The notes below the pieces were generated by a model. It worked only from the letters and a program-made list of their open reading frames with translations. It was not told the origin of the DNA and did no database searches. The translations under genes were made by a program, and so were the position numbers. This document shows, piece by piece, positions 1-8,141 of a stretch of 37,662 nucleotides of DNA. This DNA comes from Pseudomonadota bacterium (GTDB lineage: Bacteria > Pseudomonadota > Alphaproteobacteria > Sphingomonadales > Sphingomonadaceae), in assembly GCA_018240895.1 (NCBI GenBank), contig JAFEEX010000024.1:1-37662 (forward strand), read 5' to 3'. Position 1 is the first letter of the stretch. Every line of letters begins with the position of its first letter.

Positions 1-1
1 C

Positions 2-286
2 ATCGTTGGCCGCCTCATCCCCGCTGGCACCGGCGCGGGCATGAACCGCCTGCGGGTTGCCGCCTCCAGCCGCGATGCAGCGCTGCGCGCCTCGTACCGC
101 AAGCTGCAGGAAAGCCTGATCGCGCCCGAAACGGCGGCGGAAGAACACGCCGCCGAACTGGCGCAAGGGCCGGAAGCCGCGCTTTATGGCAACGATCCGC
201 TCGCCGCTGTTGAAGGCGAGACGCACGGAACCGATGCCGATGCGGGCGATTACCTGAACCCTGAAGCGGTTGAGGGCGAGGAGTAA
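2..286 (+). CDS. rpoC: DNA-directed RNA polymerase subunit beta' (3' end only)
   Basis: This is the last 94 codons of the beta' subunit of RNA polymerase, the largest catalytic subunit, and it is cut by the left edge of the window. The reading frame opens with IVGRLIPAGTGAGMNRLRV, the conserved segment near the C-terminus of RpoC (E. coli has the closely similar IVGRLIPAGTG). It is followed by an Ala/Glu-rich acidic tail ending EGEE, common in alphaproteobacterial RpoC. The TAA stop lies 37 bases before a strong intrinsic terminator, so this is the end of an rpoBC-type operon. An apparent ATG at position 41 is internal methionine, not a start. Identity is confident from the conserved segment alone. 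Confidence 0.93.
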   Translation: MVGRLIPAGTGAGMNRLRVAASSRDAALRASYRKLQESLIAPETAAEEHAAELAQGPEAALYGNDPLAAVEGETHGTDADAGDYLNPEAVEGEE

Positions 287-323
287 GGCTCCTCATCCTC
301 CAAGCAGAAGGTTAGAAACAGCA

Positions 324-358
324 AGCCCCGCCGGAGCGATCCGGCGGGGCTGTTTGTT
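324..358 (+). terminator. Rho-independent terminator after rpoC
   Basis: Perfect 11-bp stem: AGCCCCGCCGG (324-334) pairs with CCGGCGGGGCT (341-351) around a 6-base loop, followed by the T-rich run GTTTGTT. It begins 37 bases after the rpoC stop codon. Confidence 0.9.
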
Positions 359-627
359 GAGATGCAAATTGAATCGGTGATCATAGTGGGAGACTCGTCG
401 GGTTGGCAGCCGATTGACGACGATTTTGTACTGCTTTGGCACAGATGTCGCAGTGCCATTGGTCCAGTTGCGATTTACCCTTGCTTTATAACCGTCAACC
501 CTGTTAACAATACATTCATCAATAGAGTCGCGGTCGGACTAAGGGCTTAATGTCCCCAAGTCATCTTTCTATGGATTGCACTGTTGCTTTCCATTCGTGT
601 GAATATGCGCGTTCTATGGAGGTTCCG
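359..627. other. Intergenic region, no supported gene
   Basis: The whole gap from the rpoC stop to the next start is 341 bases, with the rpoC terminator at its left end. The rest is less GC-rich than the surrounding genes. A 62-codon open frame at 362-550 has no good ribosome-binding site and no recognisable protein signature, so it is not called. The stretch presumably carries the promoter and 5' leader of the PEP-CTERM gene at 628, but no convincing -35/-10 pair was found. Confidence 0.5.
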
Positions 628-1509
628 ATGGTCAGGATATTAAAGCGCGAACAAATTCGCAAATTTCGCCGTGCCCGCCGCGCAATCGAAGTTGCGGCGT
701 TGCCGGTGGCGGCGGTTGTCTTCACTGTACCGGCATCTGCCGGCACCGTAATTCTTGAAGGCAGTGATGCGATTGGCTATCACTGGGCCTATTCTGGCGC
801 CGCGCAAGCGTATGCCAACCAGACGTGGACAGCGCTGGGCGGATCGAGCAGCAAGCCGATCGCAGTGGTTGGCAATACCGCATATTCTACTCCGCTGACG
901 TCGACGACCCACTCGATCGTGCGGTTCAGTGATCTTTCATCAGCCGGTTCGTTGGCTGATTACGTTGCGGTCTATTTCTTGGGTGATCATGGCTGCTGCA
1001 CGTCTGGTACCACCTATCTGGCTGGCCGTCAGTCTGATCTTTCCAACTATGTCACCGGCGGTGGAACGGTGGAAATCGGCAACTATGAAGGCGATTCGAC
1101 CTGGGATTTCCTGGTCGGCGGTTCGGGCCACAATGCCTATACTGCTGGCTTTGGTGCGGCACTTTCCGGCCCGGGTTGCACCGACGGTGAGCGGGTGACT
1201 GCACTTGGCCAGACTAATGGATTTACTCAGCCTAGCCCAATGGGCTGCTGGACCCATCAAGCCTATGCGATGTCGCATTTTGCCTCATTCGGCTTCACCC
1301 AGAATTTCTTCGATGCCGATCCTGCTTTCGCCGCACAAAACTCAGGATTTGGCGCGTTTTCCAGCTTGCTTTCGAATGGTTCGACGCAGACCGGGGTAGA
1401 CAATGGGGCTGTGCCTGAACCCGCCACCTGGCTGATGATGATTGCAGGCTTCGGCCTCTTGGGCGCGGCAATGCGGCGACATCCAGCGGTTCGCGTTACT
1501 TACGCCTGA
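628..1509 (+). CDS. Exported protein with PEPxxWA-type CTERM sorting signal
   Basis: Predicted 293-residue secreted protein. The ATG at 628 is preferred over in-frame ATGs at 550, 571 and 616 because GGAGG at 618-622 sits 5 bases upstream and translation then begins directly with a signal peptide: a basic n-region (KREQIRKFRRARR), a hydrophobic stretch and a likely cut at ASA-G. The mature part is Gly/Ser/Thr-rich with several Cys (CC near residue 123 and two more downstream). The C-terminus has the tripartite sorting signal: PEPATW, a hydrophobic helix, then a short basic tail (MRRH). Proteins of this class are thought to be processed by an exosortase and delivered to the cell surface or extracellular matrix. 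No known catalytic domain was recognised in the body. A terminator follows and is shared with the convergent hydrolase gene. Confidence 0.82.
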   Translation: MVRILKREQIRKFRRARRAIEVAALPVAAVVFTVPASAGTVILEGSDAIGYHWAYSGAAQAYANQTWTALGGSSSKPIAVVGNTAYSTPLTSTTHSIVRFSDLSSAGSLADYVAVYFLGDHGCCTSGTTYLAGRQSDLSNYVTGGGTVEIGNYEGDSTWDFLVGGSGHNAYTAGFGAALSGPGCTDGERVTALGQTNGFTQPSPMGCWTHQAYAMSHFASFGFTQNFFDADPAFAAQNSGFGAFSSLLSNGSTQTGVDNGAVPEPATWLMMIAGFGLLGAAMRRHPAVRVTYA

Positions 1510-1554
1510 TCGGGTCCAAACCAGGCAAGCGACCTGCCAGGTCGAACAGTGTGG

Positions 1555-1584
1555 GGCAGGGCCGGAGATATGGCCCTGCCTTCA
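1555..1584. terminator. Bidirectional hairpin terminator between convergent genes
   Basis: GGCAGGGCC (1555-1563) pairs perfectly with GGCCCTGCC (1572-1580) around an 8-base loop. It is followed by TTCACATTCTT on the plus strand. It lies between the end of the PEP-CTERM gene (1509) and the end of the opposing hydrolase gene (1591). Confidence 0.7.
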
Positions 1585-1590
1585 CATTCT

Positions 1591-2736
1591 TCAGGCATAG
1601 GCCATGCGTTCCAGCGCGCCGAATGCCGCCAGGGCTCCAGAATCGCCGAAGGGCGCAAGCTGGCTCATGAACACGCCGCCAACGCCCTTGACCGGATCAA
1701 ACCAGTAATAGGAATTGAAGATTCCGGCCCAGTGCTGGCTTCCCGGTGACCGTCCGTTCGGCCCGGTTTCCGGATTGATCAGGAAACCCAGCCCCCAGCC
1801 GGTGTGCTGGTCCGGAATGGCATCATAGGGCGGGGCGAATTCTGGCATGGCGCTGCCCATGTAACCGGCGCGTAGCGGAGCGATCTGGTTGCGGGTCATT
1901 TCCGCGATCGTTTCTGGCGAGACGATGCGCGCGCCGTCAAGCGTGCCGCCGCCCAGCAGCATCCGCACAAACCGCGCATAGTCAGGCGCGGTCGAGCTTA
2001 GGCCGCCGCCGCCGCTGAAGAAATCACCGCCCTGGATATGCATCGCGGTGGGCACCAGCGCGCCCTCGGGCGAGCGGACATGAACCTTTGCGGCGTCCTG
2101 CGGCATTTCCTCTGCGGCGCGAAACCGGGTTGCCGCCATTCCCAATGGCCCGGTGACATTCTGCGCCAGATAGTCCTGCAGGCTAAGCCCGCTGGCCGCT
2201 TCCACCGCCAGCCCCGCCCAGTCGGTCGCCACCGAATATTCCCACCTGTCCCCCGGATCGAACATCAGCGGCATCTGGATGCCCGCTTTCCAGTTGCCGG
2301 GCGGCAACCCCTTTGGCGCGAACCAGCGCAGGATGTCAGGATGGATGAAGGCATAGCCAAACCCGGCGGTGTGGGTCAGCAAGTGGCGCAGGGTGATCGG
2401 CCGGGCTGCGGCGCGGGTTTGCGGCGCGCCGTCAGCGGCAAACCCGGTCAACACTTGCGGTGCGGCAAGTTCAGGCAGCACGTCAGCGATCGGCGCGTCG
2501 AGTGACAGCTTGCCCGCCTCAACCAGTTGCATCGCCGCGATAGAAGTGATCGCCTTTGACATGGAGGCGATCTGCACCACCGTATCGTCACGCATCGGCG
2601 TGCCGGTGGCAACGTCGGCCAGGCCAAAGCCCCGGCTGTAAGTTGTGCCGTCACGGTCAACCAGCACGGCAACCGCGCCGGCGATGTTGGCCGCGCCGAT
2701 CGCGGTCTGAAGTGCGGAATCGTCGATCATCGCCAT
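1591..2736 (-). CDS. Serine hydrolase of the beta-lactamase (class C / esterase) family
   Basis: 381-residue protein of the beta-lactamase-related serine hydrolase family (Pfam Beta-lactamase), whose members include esterases, D-aminopeptidases and penicillin-binding-like enzymes. The nucleophile motif SMSK is at residues 58-61 (S-x-x-K), and a tyrosine motif YSV follows near residue 166, matching the Y-x-N/V position of the family. A Gly-rich GGGGLSSTAPDYARF segment, typical of esterase-like members, lies further on. No signal peptide is seen, so a cytoplasmic esterase is more likely than a true beta-lactamase. The ATG at 2736 has GAGGGG about 7 bases upstream. The gene is divergent from nadE with only 34 bases between the starts, so the two promoters must overlap or reach into the genes. 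The substrate cannot be predicted. Confidence 0.85.
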   Translation of the reverse strand: MAMIDDSALQTAIGAANIAGAVAVLVDRDGTTYSRGFGLADVATGTPMRDDTVVQIASMSKAITSIAAMQLVEAGKLSLDAPIADVLPELAAPQVLTGFAADGAPQTRAAARPITLRHLLTHTAGFGYAFIHPDILRWFAPKGLPPGNWKAGIQMPLMFDPGDRWEYSVATDWAGLAVEAASGLSLQDYLAQNVTGPLGMAATRFRAAEEMPQDAAKVHVRSPEGALVPTAMHIQGGDFFSGGGGLSSTAPDYARFVRMLLGGGTLDGARIVSPETIAEMTRNQIAPLRAGYMGSAMPEFAPPYDAIPDQHTGWGLGFLINPETGPNGRSPGSQHWAGIFNSYYWFDPVKGVGGVFMSQLAPFGDSGALAAFGALERMAYA

Positions 2737-2770
2737 TGGCTATCCCCTCATCCCGCCCTAGGTAGGGCTG

Positions 2771-4432
2771 ATGACCGACAGCCTAGTCATCACTCTCGCC
2801 CAGCTCAACCAATCCGTTGGCGACATTACCGGAAACGCAGCGGCCATGCTGGATGCGCGGACCCGTGCGCGCGCGGCCAATGCAGACCTGATCGTCTTTC
2901 CGGAAATGCAGCTGATCGGCTATCCGCCCGAAGATCTGGTGCTGAAGCCCGCGCTGATCCAGCGCGCCGCCACAGAGCTGGAGCGCATGGCCAGGGCAAC
3001 CGCCGATGGCGGCCCGGCAATGCTGGTCGGTTCGGTCTTCGTGCGCGATGGCAATCTTCACAACGGGATCGCCTTGCTTGATCAGGGCGAAATTGCCGAG
3101 GTGCGCTTCAAGCACGAGCTGCCCAATTACGGCACCTTTGATGAAATGCGCCTGTTCCAGCCCGGCCCCTTGCCCGAACCGATCGTATTCAAAGGGGTGA
3201 TGATCGGCCTGCCGATCTGCGAGGATATCTGGCACCCCGATGTCTGCCGGCATCTGGCCGATTTCGGGGCGGAGCTGCTGCTGTGCATCAACGGCAGCCC
3301 TTACGAGATCGACAAGGACACACTGCGAATCGACGGCGTGGCCAAGCGCCGCGCGGTCGATACCGGATTGCCGCTGGCCTACCTCAACCGCGTTGGCGGA
3401 CAGGACGAACTGGTGTTCGACGGAGCCAGCTTTGTGGTCAACGGCGATGGATCGCTGGCGGTGCAGATGGCCGACTGGGAGGAACAGGAGGTTACCACCA
3501 CCTGGACCCGCACGGCCACCGGATGGCGCTGTGACAAGGGGGTGATCGAGCCGCTGGCCGACCATCCCGAGGATATCTATTGCGCGATGGTTCTGGCGCT
3601 GCGCGATTATGTGGACCGCAACCGCTTTCCCGGAGTGGTTCTGGGCCTGTCAGGCGGGATCGACAGCGCGATCTGCGCCGCGATCGCCGCCGATGCATTG
3701 GGGCCGGAGCGGGTGTGGTGCGTGATGCTGCCCAGCCGCTTTACCAGCCAGGAAAGCCTGGACCTGGCCACCGAATGCGCCCGGCTGATCGGTTGCCGCT
3801 ATGACACGATCCCGATCATGCCCGCGGTGCAAGCCTTTGACGAAATGCTGGAAGGCACCTTCGCCGACAAGGACGTCGACATTACCGAGGAGAACGTCCA
3901 GTCGCGCATCCGCGGCGTTACGCTGATGGCGCTGTCCAACAAGTTCGGCCCGATGCTGCTGACCACCGGCAACAAGAGCGAGATGAGCGTTGGCTATGCG
4001 ACGATCTATGGCGATATGGCGGGCGGCTATAACCCGCTGAAGGATGCCTACAAGACCACGGTGTTTGCCATCAGCAGGTGGCGCAACCAGCAGCGGCCCA
4101 GGATCGGTCTTGGTCCCCGCGGCGCGGTCATGCCAGAAGGGGTCATCACCCGGCCCCCTTCCGCCGAACTGCGGCCCGACCAGAAGGATGAGGATTCGCT
4201 GCCACCCTATCCGGTGCTTGACGGGATTCTGCTGGGCCTGGTCGAACACGAAAAGAGCGTGGATCAACTGGTTCAGGAAGGATTTGACCGCGATACCGTG
4301 GTGCGGATTGAACGCCTGCTCAACATCGCCGAATACAAGCGCCGCCAGGCCCCGCCGGGGGTCAAGCTGGGGACGCGCAATTTCGGGCGCGATCGGCGTT
4401 ATCCGATCACCAATGCGTTCCGCAGCGCCTGA
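2771..4432 (+). CDS. nadE: Glutamine-dependent NAD+ synthetase
   Basis: 553-residue two-domain enzyme that converts deamido-NAD+ to NAD+ using ATP and glutamine-derived ammonia, the last step of NAD biosynthesis. The N-terminal nitrilase-type glutaminase domain shows the Glu-Lys-Cys triad: E45 (VFPEMQ), K114 (FKHELPNYG) and C150 (LPICEDIW). The C-terminal synthetase domain has the ATP-pyrophosphatase loop SGGIDS at 294-299 and the downstream TTGNKSEMSVGYATIYGDMA signature. The length matches the bacterial glutamine-dependent form rather than the short ammonia-dependent form. The ATG at 2771 follows TAGGTAGGG. The stop codon TGA abuts the ATG of the next small gene, giving a nadE - membrane protein - gltX run likely to be one transcript. 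Confidence 0.96.
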   Translation: MTDSLVITLAQLNQSVGDITGNAAAMLDARTRARAANADLIVFPEMQLIGYPPEDLVLKPALIQRAATELERMARATADGGPAMLVGSVFVRDGNLHNGIALLDQGEIAEVRFKHELPNYGTFDEMRLFQPGPLPEPIVFKGVMIGLPICEDIWHPDVCRHLADFGAELLLCINGSPYEIDKDTLRIDGVAKRRAVDTGLPLAYLNRVGGQDELVFDGASFVVNGDGSLAVQMADWEEQEVTTTWTRTATGWRCDKGVIEPLADHPEDIYCAMVLALRDYVDRNRFPGVVLGLSGGIDSAICAAIAADALGPERVWCVMLPSRFTSQESLDLATECARLIGCRYDTIPIMPAVQAFDEMLEGTFADKDVDITEENVQSRIRGVTLMALSNKFGPMLLTTGNKSEMSVGYATIYGDMAGGYNPLKDAYKTTVFAISRWRNQQRPRIGLGPRGAVMPEGVITRPPSAELRPDQKDEDSLPPYPVLDGILLGLVEHEKSVDQLVQEGFDRDTVVRIERLLNIAEYKRRQAPPGVKLGTRNFGRDRRYPITNAFRSA

Positions 4433-4642
4433 ATGCCCGCCAGTTTTCACCACATCCGGATCAGCGGCTATCTGCTGTCAATGGCCAGCACCTGCCTGCT
4501 GGCGGTGCCCGCGCTGCGCAATTCGGACGGCCATCCGCTGATGCTGCTGATGGTCGTGCTGGGGGTTATCCTGTCACTTCTTGGCATCGGCCTGCGCTGG
4601 CACTCGCATCGCGCGGAGCAAAACGATAGGGACGGGCAATGA
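4433..4642 (+). CDS. Small two-helix membrane protein of unknown function
   Basis: 69-residue protein not recognised as a named family. It has two hydrophobic segments, roughly residues 11-28 (SGYLLSMASTCLLAVPAL) and 36-54 (LMLLMVVLGVILSLLGIGL), joined by a short polar turn, and ends in a basic/polar tail (RWHSHRAEQNDRD). The arrangement supports it as a real gene: its ATG directly follows the nadE stop (TGA-ATG), and its TGA overlaps the gltX start (ATGA at 4639-4642), the signature of translational coupling. It has no ribosome-binding site of its own beyond the nadE tail, so its translation probably depends on ribosomes finishing nadE. Topology is inferred from hydrophobicity only. Confidence 0.68.
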   Translation: MPASFHHIRISGYLLSMASTCLLAVPALRNSDGHPLMLLMVVLGVILSLLGIGLRWHSHRAEQNDRDGQ

Positions 4643-5964
4643 CCGTCACCACCCGTTTCGCCCCTTCCCCCACCGGCACGCTGCATGTCGGCAATGTCCG
4701 CGCGGCATTGCACAACTGGCTGCTGGCCAGGAAGGCGGGCGGGCGTTTTCTGCTGCGGATCGACGATACCGATACCGAACGCAGCCGTGAGGACTATGTC
4801 GAATCGATCAAGGCCGACCTGACCTGGCTGGGCCTTGGCTGGGATGGCGAGGAGCGGCAGTCAGCCCGGTTCGACCTGTACGAGGCAGAGTTCCGAAAAC
4901 TGATCGCGGCGGGCCGGGTCTATCGCGCTTATGAAAGCGCGCAGGAACTTGATCTGAAGCGCAAGGTTCTGCTGGGGCGCGGATTGCCGCCAATCTATGA
5001 CCGCGCGGCGCTGACGCTGACCGAGGCCGATCACGCGGCAAGGGCGGCGGCGGGAGAGACGCCGCACTGGCGTTTCCTGCTTGATCGCGACCACCCGATT
5101 GAATGGCACGATGGCATTCGCGGCCCCCAGCATTTCGATCCGGCCAAGATGAGCGATCCGGTGGTCCGGCGCGCCGATGGATCATGGCTTTATCTGCTGC
5201 CCAGCGTGATTGACGATATCGCCATGGGCATAACCGACGTGCTGCGCGGAGAGGATCACGTTTCCAATACCGCCAGCCAGATCCAGATGTTTGAGGCCCT
5301 GGGCGCCGCCGCGCCGCGTTTTGCGCATGAGGCGCTGCTGACCGGGACCGAAGGCAAGCTGTCCAAGCGGCTCGGCTCGCTGGGCGTTTCCGCCTTGCGC
5401 GAAGCCGGGATCGAACCGGAGGCGCTGATTGCCCTGCTGGCCCGGCTCGGCACATCAAACGCGATCGACCCGGCGCTTGATGCCGGCGCGCTGGCCGCCA
5501 GTTTCGACCTGGCCCGGTTCGGCCGCGCGCCCGCGCGGTTTGACGAGGCCGAGCTGCACCGGGTCAATGCCGCCGTGGTGCATCGCCTGCCGTTTGAACG
5601 GGTAGCGCCGCTGTTGCCGCAGGGCATGGACCAGGCCGCCTGGGAAGCAATCCGCCCCAATGTCGACCATATTGGTGAGGCGGCGGACTGGTGGCAGGTG
5701 GTGACCGGCCCCGTCACGCCCCCTGTGCTTTCGGCAGAGGATGCGGCCTATGTGGCACAGGCCGCCGCCGCGCTTGACCGTTCCGGGGCAGACTGGGCCG
5801 CGCTGACCGCGTCATTGAAAGAGGCCACCGGGCGCAAGGGCAAGGCGCTGTTCCTGCCGCTGCGTCAGGCCCTGACCGGCCGTGATCACGGCCCGGACAT
5901 GGCCGCGCTGCTGCCCTTGATCGGTGTGGAAGCCGCGCGGGACCGACTGGCTGCGGCAGGCTAA
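4639..5964 (+). CDS. gltX: Glutamyl-tRNA synthetase
   Basis: 441-residue class I aminoacyl-tRNA synthetase that charges tRNA with glutamate. The class signature PSPTGTLHVGN is at residues 9-19 (HVGN being the HIGH motif) and the KMSKS-type loop KLSKR is at 240-244. Between them the family segments LRIDDTDTERS and GITDVLRGEDHVSNT are present. The length is at the short end for GluRS. Many alphaproteobacteria carry two gltX paralogues and lack GlnRS, so this could be the non-discriminating or the second enzyme; the sequence does not settle that. The start overlaps the preceding membrane-protein gene by 4 bases (ATGA). The gene is followed by the asd leader region. Confidence 0.94.
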   Translation: MTVTTRFAPSPTGTLHVGNVRAALHNWLLARKAGGRFLLRIDDTDTERSREDYVESIKADLTWLGLGWDGEERQSARFDLYEAEFRKLIAAGRVYRAYESAQELDLKRKVLLGRGLPPIYDRAALTLTEADHAARAAAGETPHWRFLLDRDHPIEWHDGIRGPQHFDPAKMSDPVVRRADGSWLYLLPSVIDDIAMGITDVLRGEDHVSNTASQIQMFEALGAAAPRFAHEALLTGTEGKLSKRLGSLGVSALREAGIEPEALIALLARLGTSNAIDPALDAGALAASFDLARFGRAPARFDEAELHRVNAAVVHRLPFERVAPLLPQGMDQAAWEAIRPNVDHIGEAADWWQVVTGPVTPPVLSAEDAAYVAQAAAALDRSGADWAALTASLKEATGRKGKALFLPLRQALTGRDHGPDMAALLPLIGVEAARDRLAAAG

Positions 5965-5975
5965 GAAAATTTCAC

Positions 5976-5999
5976 GCTGCACTGCAACAAAGATGTTGC
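5976..5999. promoter_or_regulatory. TGC-rich palindromic element before the asd leader
   Basis: GCTGCACTGCAACA (5976-5989) matches 13 of 14 bases of the element upstream of bdhA at 8122-8135. Its right part forms an inverted repeat, GCAACA (5984-5989) - AAGA - TGTTGC (5994-5999). It lies 11 bases after the gltX stop and 33 bases before the leader peptide start. The shape resembles the TGC-rich sites bound by PhaR-type regulators of polyhydroxybutyrate genes in alphaproteobacteria (from memory). It might instead be a weak gltX terminator. Confidence 0.4.
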
Positions 6000-6032
6000 C
6001 ATTGCGCGAATGCGCCGGTAGAGGCGCACTCC

Positions 6033-6110
6033 ATGTCGATCATGCCGACCACGACCATTACCACCAAACCGACCGCCGCGGCGGGAACGGTTGTGGCGGT
6101 GCGTGGCTGA
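6033..6110 (+). CDS. Putative threonine/isoleucine leader peptide of asd
   Basis: 25-codon open frame with a good ribosome-binding site, AGAGG at 6020-6024, 8 bases before the ATG. The peptide contains 7 Thr and 2 Ile, including the run TTTITT coded by ACC ACG ACC ATT ACC ACC at 6048-6065. This composition is like the E. coli thrL leader, which has alternating Thr and Ile runs. The stop at 6108-6110 is 18 bases before a terminator-type hairpin, and asd (aspartate-semialdehyde dehydrogenase, on the Thr/Ile, Lys and Met route) starts 102 bases further on. The inference is classical attenuation: a ribosome stalled at the Thr/Ile codons when charged tRNA is scarce would let GGCGGG (6080-6085) pair with CCCGCC (6126-6131) and prevent the terminator. 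A start at 6042 (second ATG) is possible but lacks the spacing. The peptide itself probably has no function. Confidence 0.72.
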   Translation: MSIMPTTTITTKPTAAAGTVVAVRG

Positions 6111-7241
<1,131 letters not shown>

Positions 7242-7291
7242 GTTTGATAGGGTGCGTCAGTCGCGAAGGCGGTTGGCGCACCCGGCCAAAC
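7242..7291. terminator. Possible bidirectional terminator hairpin between asd and bdhA
   Basis: GGGTGCG (7250-7256) pairs with CGCACCC (7277-7283). The stem can be extended by GTTTG (7242-7246) with CAAAC (7287-7291) across small internal bulges. It starts right after the asd stop and ends 6 bases before the end of bdhA. The loop is long (20 bases) and the T-tract is poor, so confidence is limited. Confidence 0.4.
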
Positions 7292-7296
7292 CTTCC

Positions 7297-8079
7297 TTAC
7301 TCCATGAACCAGCCGTGGCTGACCACCAGCGATTGGCCGGTCAGGGCATTGCTGGGGAAGCCGGCGAACAACAGGGCAACCTCTGCCACATCCTCGATCG
7401 AGGTGAACTCTCCATCAACGGTCTGGCCCAGCATGACCTTCCTGACCACGTCTTCCTCGGAAATGCCAAGTTCTTTCGCCTGTTCGGGGATCTGCTTGTC
7501 CACCAATGGCGTGCGCACGAAACCGGGGCAGATCACGTTGGCGCGCACGCCGTGCGGGCCGCCTTCACGCGCGATGGTTCGGGCCAGGCCAAGCAGGCCG
7601 TGCTTGGCGGTGACATAGGCCGACTTGAGCGGCGAGGCGGTTTTGGAATGGACCGACCCCATCAGGATCACCGCGCCAGACCCCTGCGCATACATCAGCG
7701 GCAGCACCGCGCGGGTGGTGAGGAAGGCCCCGTCAAGGTGAATCGCCAGCATCTTCTTCCAATCGGCATAGGTGAAATCCTGCACCGGATTGACGATCTG
7801 GATCCCGGCATTGGAAACCAGCACGTCCACCGTGCCCCATGCCGCCGCCACCTGGGCCACCCCGGCCTGCACCTGTTCCTCATCGCTGACGTCCATCGCC
7901 ACAGCCATGGCCTGCCCGGGATGATCGGCATTGATCGCCGCCGCAGCCGCCTGCGCCGCATCAAGATTGAGATCGGCAACGGCAACCTTGCCCCCGGCCT
8001 GGGCGAAACGGCGGGCGATGCCATTGCCAATGCCGCTGGCGGCCCCGGTAACGATGCAGACTTTGTTGGTAAGGTTCAT
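7297..8079 (-). CDS. bdhA: D-beta-hydroxybutyrate dehydrogenase (SDR family)
   Basis: 260-residue short-chain dehydrogenase expected to interconvert (R)-3-hydroxybutyrate and acetoacetate with NAD(H), a step in polyhydroxybutyrate and ketone-body use. The cofactor motif TGAASGIG covers residues 11-18, the NAG motif is at 90-92, and the catalytic Ser-Tyr-Lys are S142, Y155 and K159 (YVTAK). The segment LVDKQIPEQAKELGISEE and the following KVML are characteristic of 3-hydroxybutyrate dehydrogenases within the SDR superfamily, which makes the substrate call better than a generic SDR. The ATG has AAGGAG 9 bases upstream. It follows glnD on the same strand after 62 bases. A TGC-rich palindrome lies 42 bases upstream of the start, a possible site for a PhaR-like regulator. 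Confidence 0.88.
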   Translation of the reverse strand: MNLTNKVCIVTGAASGIGNGIARRFAQAGGKVAVADLNLDAAQAAAAAINADHPGQAMAVAMDVSDEEQVQAGVAQVAAAWGTVDVLVSNAGIQIVNPVQDFTYADWKKMLAIHLDGAFLTTRAVLPLMYAQGSGAVILMGSVHSKTASPLKSAYVTAKHGLLGLARTIAREGGPHGVRANVICPGFVRTPLVDKQIPEQAKELGISEEDVVRKVMLGQTVDGEFTSIEDVAEVALLFAGFPSNALTGQSLVVSHGWFME

Positions 8080-8120
8080 GGATGACGGCTCCTTGTTGCC
8101 GCCGTTCTAGACCCAATTCG

Positions 8121-8135
8121 TGCTGCACCGCAACA
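8121..8135. promoter_or_regulatory. TGC-rich palindromic element upstream of bdhA
   Basis: TGCTGCACCGCAACA is a near-palindrome, (TG)CTGC-AC-CGCA(ACA), located 42 bases before the bdhA start on the opposite reading direction. It is almost the same as the element at 5976-5989. TGC-rich palindromes of this form are reported targets of PhaR in alphaproteobacterial polyhydroxybutyrate regulation (from memory), and bdhA is a fitting target. Confidence 0.42.
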
Positions 8136-8141
8136 TCGCCT

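Noticed and set aside
362-550. 62-codon plus-strand frame between rpoC and the PEP-CTERM gene
   Set aside because: No good ribosome-binding site, no family-like sequence, and it lies in a probable leader/promoter region.
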